From contig JAOANR010000005.1 in NCBI GenBank assembly GCA_030278955.1, forward strand, positions 33,037,849 to 33,101,848: a DNA stretch of 64,000 nt, written 5' to 3'. This document shows positions 57,901 through 64,000 of the stretch, piece by piece. Within the stretch, counting starts at the first letter, position 1, and each line of letters begins with the position of its first letter. Origin of the DNA: Hygrophila difformis (Eukaryota; Streptophyta; Magnoliopsida; Lamiales; Acanthaceae). Below the pieces are notes generated by a model. The model was given only the letters and a program-made list of their open reading frames with translations, had not been told where the DNA came from and did no database searches. The position numbers were made by a program, and so were the translations under genes.

Positions 57901-58785
57901 GAAAAAGGATGAGGTTAGGATTCGTTTTCGAATCAAGAATGGAAAGAGGAATAGATCGGATCTTACCAACACGATAGAAGACCCCAAATTCGTCCAAGTC
58001 AGTCCCTCCCTCTCGGTGTTGTGCCTCCAACAACTCCGGAATTAGAGTTTTATGTGTAGAGAGATTTCGTAGGGTTTTGTAAAACGTTTGGGGCTGATTA
58101 GGATGGTTATTTATAGATGGAAAAGGACACTAAAGATCGTCCAAAGGAAGCCCTAGGATGTCTTGAGTCGCAAAGGTGTGCAACCGAAGTCGAAAAATCC
58201 GGATTCGGTCGAGGTAAATCTCGCACGGGGCATTTCTGCCAGTTGGCTGCGACCGTGGCGCGGGTCCCAAGCCAATCACCGCCGCGGCCAGCGCGCCACT
58301 CACGCCTGGACTCCGGTCCGGGCGGGTCGTGCGAATCCGTCGCGCTTTTCCTCCTCTCTTTCGGACTTCTATCCCTCTATGTTCTCGGATTCGGATTTCC
58401 GGGATATCTTCGGCTCCTATTTCCTATCGTCATTTTATTCGGGTCTAAATTTACATGTGGACTCGAGTTATTAAGGTCCATCGATGTTGGGTTCACGCGT
58501 AACCATTATTTGATTAAAATTGTCTTCGGCTTCCGGGTTCTTCGGAATTTGATTCCTATTTTAATTTAAAATTCCATTTCTCATCCTTTATGATTCTTTA
58601 TCCACTTATCATGTTTGTTTATTTATTATTTTTATTTATTTATTTATTATTTATTTGTTGTATTTATTTTATGTTGGAAAAATCTCGGGTATTACAGATC
58701 AAGTCATCACGTACGTTCAAAAACAATTTGAATTTGTTTATTTTTTTATTGGATACAACTCGTCGAGTCGAACCTCAAAAATGAT
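54975..58785 (-). repeat. 5' LTR of non-autonomous gypsy element, interrupted
   Basis: Homologous to 51531-54276 but carrying a 1223-base insertion (56619-57841) and lacking the segment equivalent to 54026-54170 (junction near 58696). Homology stops near 58785, where gypsy gag begins, so the end is truncated. Confidence 0.82.
56619..57841 (-). mobile_element. Poly(A)-tailed retroposon-like insertion
   Basis: It splits AGTCCACC from GTTTATCTCC, contiguous at 53191-53208 in the partner LTR. On the minus strand it ends with a run of 18 A, preceded 20 bases upstream by AATAAA (56661-56656). No ORF is recognisable; low-complexity T-rich tracts lie at 57330-57400. It could be a retrocopied transcript or a LINE/SINE 3' part. 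No target duplication is visible. Confidence 0.65.
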
Positions 58786-59463
58786 GCCGTTATTGATGCT
58801 TGTAAACTTCTTACGGTTGCTTGAGGCCGAGTGGTCACGTCCTCTCTCCTGTTTATGTTTTCTATTCGCGTCCGGCAGTCACGCAGCCGGATGACCATGT
58901 TCGACCGCACCGAACGGCATGCTCCAGGCTGAGGGCATCTTCGCACTAGTGTGGTTTTACCACACTTTGGACATGGTGGCGCATAGTCATCATGGTTTGA
59001 AGACTATCCCCTTGTTCGTCCATTTTCGTTTTGATGTGGTTGGTTTCGAGTTTCTAGGGACATGGTCCTTATTCCCTCTTGTATCCTCCTTGTGATCCTT
59101 GGTAGTCCACTAGCGGTTTCCGTTTCAGTCCTTGAACTCGTGCAACCGCTACTGCACGATCATATACAGCTTGTAGGTTAGGGTAGTGCTCACCCGTGAT
59201 CACTTCTCTAATAGATAAGTTCAGTCCCATCTCGAACTTCTGTGCCTTCTCTACATCAGTTGGCACCAGCCTCGGCGCGAACGCACCAACTCCTTGAAAC
59301 GATTATAGTATTCTTGGATCGTCTTTCCTCCTTGCCTCAGTGTCAGAAATTCCTCCTACATAGCAGCCTTTGTGCTTATGGTAAAATGATGATCCCTAAG
59401 CAGATCCGTGAATGACCTGACCATGTGTAGGGCTCGTCGTACTCCGCCAGTTTCCTTTGGGTG
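58786..59463 (-). pseudogene. gag: Decayed gypsy gag fragment
   Basis: Frames on the minus strand match the gag at 1-1472: KAQKFEMGLNLSIREVITG (59250-59180) and CRTRIENINRRED after a broken zinc-knuckle region (58946-58840). The frames are shifted relative to one another, with stops. It is truncated on the left by the non-autonomous LTR and on the right by the assembly gap. Confidence 0.85.
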
Positions 59464-59963
59464 NNNNNNNNNNNNNNNNNNNNNNNNNNNNNNNNNNNNN
59501 NNNNNNNNNNNNNNNNNNNNNNNNNNNNNNNNNNNNNNNNNNNNNNNNNNNNNNNNNNNNNNNNNNNNNNNNNNNNNNNNNNNNNNNNNNNNNNNNNNNN
59601 NNNNNNNNNNNNNNNNNNNNNNNNNNNNNNNNNNNNNNNNNNNNNNNNNNNNNNNNNNNNNNNNNNNNNNNNNNNNNNNNNNNNNNNNNNNNNNNNNNNN
59701 NNNNNNNNNNNNNNNNNNNNNNNNNNNNNNNNNNNNNNNNNNNNNNNNNNNNNNNNNNNNNNNNNNNNNNNNNNNNNNNNNNNNNNNNNNNNNNNNNNNN
59801 NNNNNNNNNNNNNNNNNNNNNNNNNNNNNNNNNNNNNNNNNNNNNNNNNNNNNNNNNNNNNNNNNNNNNNNNNNNNNNNNNNNNNNNNNNNNNNNNNNNN
59901 NNNNNNNNNNNNNNNNNNNNNNNNNNNNNNNNNNNNNNNNNNNNNNNNNNNNNNNNNNNNNNN
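59464..59963. other. Assembly gap, 500 N
   Basis: A run of exactly 500 N, probably a gap of unknown size. Any ORF across it is meaningless. The gypsy primer site and the LTR start are presumably inside. Confidence 0.99.
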
Positions 59964-62787
59964 ACCCCGGATTTGATAACCCAGGTCGGGATGCCACCGC
60001 CACACCTCCCTAGCAAGACACGGATTCTCCGAGCTTGCTAAAGAGATGCAAGGCTATGGGTTTTGGAAATAGTTTTAGAAACAAGTCCGGAATTGCTTAA
60101 AATAATAATAATACATCATCCACACATGTAATAATAATAATAATAAATTTGCAGCGGAAATTTAAAGATAGGGCCGACATGGCCAAAGTCGGGTTAACAA
60201 GCCTGTATGCAAGTCATGTAGAATAAATAACTAAATGTCCAAAGTGATCTCCCGATGCATGATCATGCTCCGTACTCTGTAATAGAAAAATAAACAACGA
60301 GTTTTATCAATATATAAAATACTGAGTAAGTTAATCCCTAACGTAACAATAAAGGGGTTTTAAAAATTATTCAATTAATTTAAAAATTATACTTTTACTC
60401 AGGCTTAATTGAAATACTAAAAATTCATAATTTAACTTACAGCGGAAAAACATAATTAATTATGCGAGACTCGAATGCAAAATTTAAAGGCGTAATTAGA
60501 AAGCATAATTTAAAAGCGTGATAAATAAATACAGCTTCATTAAATACCCACACAAGTCTTTTAATATTATCCCGATAACTAAGAAGATGACACCACACAA
60601 GGGAGATCACTAATGAGGCAATCTCAATAATCATAATCAGTTAGTCGGTGAGCCGGCGGCCGCAGCCATATCAGTGTTAACTGCCGTTTTGGCTAGCCAT
60701 GTATCTCTATTGTCATTCCGGCAAGCCGTGTGTATCGATTGCCATTTTGGCAAGCCGTGTATATCGATTGCTATTTTGGCAAGCCGTGTGTATCGATTGC
60801 CATTTGGCAAGCCGTGTGTATCGATTGCCATTGGGCAAGCCGTGTGTATCTACTGTCAATTTGACAGGCGTGTATATCGACTGCTGTTTCGGCAGGCCAT
60901 GTGCACAATTGCCGTTTTGGCTTAGTAAGGAGATCACTAACGAGGCAATCTCAGATGGTAGGGAGACCACGAACGAGGCAGTCTCAAAGATAGTTGTATG
61001 AAGATCGGCTCAGCCTAGTGAACGGGATTTTTCGAAAATTTATGTTTCATCGTTTACAAGATATTCGATATCGCGATTCATAGATTGAGTTTTCTCAAGT
61101 TCGAAAATCCAATTCGTCAAAGGTTACGCCTTTTTAATTTAAAAATCCATCTTTTAACCAAAAATTCTGAAATTTACACAGTAGCTCAATGACACCCATA
61201 CGAACAACGTTTATGTTTTAAGTTTCCCGAAATTAGGTAAGGAAACAAGTTGAATTTCACAATCTTTTCAAAACCTAAAATCTGTCAACTTCCCGGTAAC
61301 AGCGCACTGTTTTTAAAACACATTTTTGACCAAGTAAACGATCTCTAAAAATTATGAAATTTTTACAGGCGCGTATACGACACGAAAATGAACAAGTTTT
61401 ATTAGAGGCATTTTGTCCGAAAATACTCCGGATCAGATCAGTTTCGCGCATCAAGTTAGATAAGAAAATCTGTTCAGAAACTTCATTTTAAAACGATGAC
61501 TGTTCAGACCGATTTTGGAGGCCCAAACGTTAACAAAAACTCACGAAATTTTACGGACACAATATTTAAACAGTTAGCTACAACTTTCAATTTTACATTA
61601 AAGTTTAGTTTTTAAGGAATCCATTAGAAAAACGTTAAAGAAGTGGGACAAGAAATTCTGTCAGCTTTTACGGGTTTGAAGAATAAGTCAGAAAATACCA
61701 GATCAGATTTGACAGACCAAACGTCGACGCAAAATTCTGAAATTTTAACATGATATACTTTAACTCATTAGGCACAAGTTTGTAGTTTTAAGTTTCTCCG
61801 GTTGAAAGCTCGAAAAGGGCTTAAAAGTTGGATTTCAGAAAACGCGCGTAGGTGAGTTCTTGGTGACAGATTTTAGTATTTTATTTAGATCTCTCGAAAC
61901 ACTCGACCAAGGGACTCCAAAATTGATACGCAAGGAGTTAACTTACATGTCTATGGATTGGTCTTTCGAAAATCCTCAGATCTACGCCTTCGAAGTGTCC
62001 AAAGATTCCCCTCTTCGCCGCAACGCTTCCGATACTACATTTTCGACACGCGGTGATGGATTCTTAGTTTTCCAACTACAAAACTCGAAATAAGAATGAA
62101 TAAAGGACTGGAAACAACTTACCAACACTCCTTAAACCTTGAATTCCTTGATCTATACACCTCCTTGGTCGGATTCTTCCGTCGGAAACACAAGAATTAG
62201 GGTTTTCGGAAGGGGGTTTGAAGGTGGAGGAGTAATGAAGAGAATATGGGATGGTGGAGGGGATATGATCTGAGATTATGGCCAACAATTAGCCAAATCT
62301 CGCCCCTAATACCCTTCCATTGTCTGTGATCAAGTTTCCTGAGTCTAGCACCATTTTTGGTAAGAAATCACGCTAGATCGCGCAAAATGCGCAACCTGCC
62401 AATTCGGCATGGTCGTGGCGCGGTGTTTAGCCAAACACCGCGCGGAGACCGCGGGTCTCCGGTCTGGACCGCGGTCCGGACCGGGTCGTGCGATTCGTCG
62501 GGTCATTTCCTCCTCTCTTTCGGACTTCTATCCTTCTACATTTTCGGGCTCGATTTTTCGGGTCATTCTCGGATTATAAATTCTTATATTAAATTTATCT
62601 CGTCTCGAATTAATCCCGTATTCAAAATCTTGAGTCTGTCGCGTTTGGATTCCTCGTCTTCTAATTCGTCGTCTTTTAACTCCCGTGTAATAATTTATTT
62701 ATTTAAATCGTTTCCGACTTTGCGGGTTCTTGGAATTAAAATTTTTTTCTTTCTTGAATTTAATTTCAATTCTTTTGACTCGATTTC
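59964..62787 (-). repeat. Third gypsy LTR, both ends incomplete
   Basis: It starts inside the TGTAACACC end (first bases lost in the gap) and follows 2690-4900, then continues with the same sequence as 28636-29095 from about 62325. Homology stops at 62787, so roughly the last 360 bases are missing. It contains a hairpin minisatellite and a GC-rich dyad block (62407-62490). Confidence 0.82.
60603..60985. repeat. Hairpin minisatellites, two loop types
   Basis: Outer units have loop CACTAA(C/T)GAGGCA with GAGAT/ATCTC (60603, 60930) and GAGAC/GTCTC (60963). Between them is a tandem array, about 40 bases per unit, of TTGCCATTTTGGCAA-type hairpins followed by GCCGTGTGTATCGA. Arms change together in some units: TTGCCA/TGGCAA, CTGTCA/TGACAG. 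Confidence 0.85.
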
Positions 62788-62862
62788 TGTTTGATTTAAT
62801 TATTTTATCCCATATATTATAAATATAAAGTTCAATAGTGAACAATACTGTATAAATTAGAA

Positions 62863-63127
62863 TACTCCATTTGTCCCAACTAAGATGTTCTGTTTGACTT
62901 CTGCACACAATCCAATGCACTTTTTTAATCGTTAATAACTCAAAATATACATAAGTAAAAATTATGTAAAATATATATATTCTAAAACTATACGATTAGA
63001 CGAATCTAACAAGACCGAACTCGACTATTTTTTTCAATTATATACTTACAATAATATTGAGTCAAAGTTGAACAATGAATAGTGTCAAAAAGTCAAACAA
63101 GACATTTTACATGGGACGGAGAGTGTA
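62863..63127. mobile_element. Stowaway-like MITE
   Basis: Ends TACTCCATTTGTCCCA and TGGGACGGAGAGTGTA are imperfect inverted repeats close to the plant Stowaway/Tc1-mariner consensus (CTCCCTCCGTCCC), flanked by TA. Length about 265 bases, AT-rich, non-coding, as expected for the family. Confidence 0.8.
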
Positions 63128-63255
63128 TTAAATATTTAAAAGTACTTATAATAAAACATAAATACAATATATTGGAATGATTTACCATTCTTTTATAACA
63201 TACTAATTATATCATAGAGTTTATAATATAATAAACTTATTTATATTGAAAGAAT

Positions 63256-63322
<67 letters not shown>

Positions 63323-63602
63323 GTTGATTACGGTTCATAATTTTTTTTTTCGAGTGATAATAGATATATTATTATTTATAAGGGAGTTTTGTGAGGTGAA
63401 ATTAATAAATTAATGTTGATAAGATAATTTTTGTTAGAAAGAATAGATTTTAGATTTGGTGAGAAAGGAGGAGGATTTATTTAGAAAACTACTATTTATA
63501 GAAAAAAACACTATTAATAAGATCAAACACTGTAGTATATTTTACCAAACAAGAATTTTATTTTAATATATTATAGATAATAACCACAAAAGCTCAGATT
63601 AA
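63128..63602. other. AT-rich intergenic DNA with AAT microsatellite
   Basis: It includes an (AAT)n tract of about 60 bases at 63259-63320. Nothing else is recognisable. Confidence 0.8.
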
Positions 63603-63890
63603 TATGCCGTCTGTTGGACGGGGTTATCTTCTGGAAGTTATACAGCAGGATCTGGTTATGCATGGCTTCTTCGACAACGTGGAATCCTTTTGGACAAGCA
63701 AAAGGCTTGGGTGTGGAAGATTAAAGCACCTGAAAAAATTATGGTTTTTATGTGGTTAGCTATACATGACTCTCTTCCAACTAACCTCCTCAGGTGTCGA
63801 CGCCGGCTTGCCTCCACTTCCTTCTGTCCAGTCTGTGGAATAGAGCTAGAATCAATTGTCGTAGCCCTTGACCGATTCTTAACAATATAG
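63603..63890 (+). pseudogene. LINE fragment with reverse-transcriptase zinc-binding domain
   Basis: The frame reads a typical plant LINE/non-LTR C-terminal region: SSGSYTAGSGYAWL, then VWKIKAPEKIMVFMWLAIHD, SLPTNLLRCRRR and CPVCGIELES, the zf-RVT pattern. The expected histidine after ES is not there; the frame diverges and stops at 63888-63890. It is the only plus-strand coding remnant in the window. Upstream reverse transcriptase is absent. Confidence 0.85.
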
Positions 63891-64000
63891 CAACCACCAG
63901 ATTTTAACCAAGAAAAGGGGGATGGAGACCTGTTAACCTAATAAAATAAAAAAAAGTAAGGCCCATCACTTTCCAGCCCAATAGCCAAATAGTCGGCCCA
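63891..64000. other. Unassigned sequence at right edge
   Basis: Short A-rich stretch (AATAAAATAAAAAAAAG near 63940) that could be the LINE 3' end; nothing else is seen. Confidence 0.4.

Larger units (their letters stand above)
51531..58785 (-). mobile_element. Non-autonomous gypsy derivative with about 0.7 kb interior
   Basis: Minus-strand order: 5' LTR (58785-54975, enlarged by an insertion and truncated), tRNA-iMet-like primer site (54971-54960), a 0.7 kb interior with no ORF, polypurine tract (54292-54277), 3' LTR (54276-51531). LTRs are homologous to each other and more distantly to 2690-5452. It fits a LARD/TRIM-like deletion derivative that relies on gypsy proteins in trans. Confidence 0.82.

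Noticed and set aside
59356..60041. ORFs spanning the N run
   Set aside because: They consist almost entirely of unknown bases; the gap size is artificial.
1..64000. Host tRNA, rRNA or telomere repeats
   Set aside because: I looked by eye and saw only tRNA 3'-end primer sites in the retroelements; a tRNA scan would settle it.

Overview
This window is gene-poor, repeat-dense plant DNA, most likely eudicot pericentromeric or otherwise heterochromatic sequence. I see no host gene. Almost everything is LTR-retrotransposon sequence on the minus strand, in two groups. The first is an Athila-type Ty3/Gypsy family: tRNA-Asp primer site, LTR ends TGATAATGG...AAAGTTTCA when read on the minus strand. 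The second is another Ty3/Gypsy family: tRNA-iMet primer site, LTR ends TGTAACACC...GGTGTTACA. Small extras are a Stowaway-like MITE, a LINE fragment, a poly(A)-tailed insertion and microsatellites. The species cannot be named from the sequence.

Layout. 1-5452 is the 5' part of a gypsy element (LTR 2690-5452, primer site, a coiled-coil ORF, gag-protease running off the window). It sits inside Athila element 1 (5453-18377), which has an uninterrupted 1995-codon gag-pol at 13342-7355, an internal promoter with a short first exon near 6.2-6.4 kb, and a 5' LTR. Element 1 is inserted in the protease region of a second Athila copy (Athila 2), whose gag-pro remains lie at 18378-19318 and 23755-25494, split by an LTR at 19319-23754. 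Athila 2's LTR (25641-28635) is itself inside a gypsy LTR (28636-29454). At about 29470 the sequence jumps into a truncated Athila LTR that begins element 2 (29470-45676). Element 2 has primer site, polypurine tract and both LTRs but no gag-pol; it carries only a spliced gene (exon 1 40094-40048, exon 2 from 38598) and a following ORF (36189-34744). Right of element 2 the block 41242-51374 is a near-identical copy of 19319-29469, about 21.92 kb away. 51531-58785 is a non-autonomous gypsy derivative with two LTRs and only about 0.7 kb between them. Then come a decayed gypsy gag, a 500-base N gap, a third gypsy LTR (to 62787), a MITE, an AAT microsatellite and a LINE fragment.

How the parts work together. 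Full-length Athila here appears to have two transcription units: gag-pol from the LTR promoter, and a spliced second gene from its own TATA promoter downstream of pol. Both promoters are preceded by arrays of short dyad-symmetric motifs. The motif vocabulary differs between element copies (AATTCGAATT; AATTCGGTYT with ARACCGAATT; TACGACGCTA with TAGCGTCGTA), but position and four-arm architecture are kept, and in the two elements where both can be compared the LTR and internal promoter share one vocabulary. The gypsy LTRs carry an analogous feature: arrays of small hairpins with conserved loops and changing but still complementary stems. These structured, covarying arrays, together with the gag-pol-less element 2, are the most interesting content.
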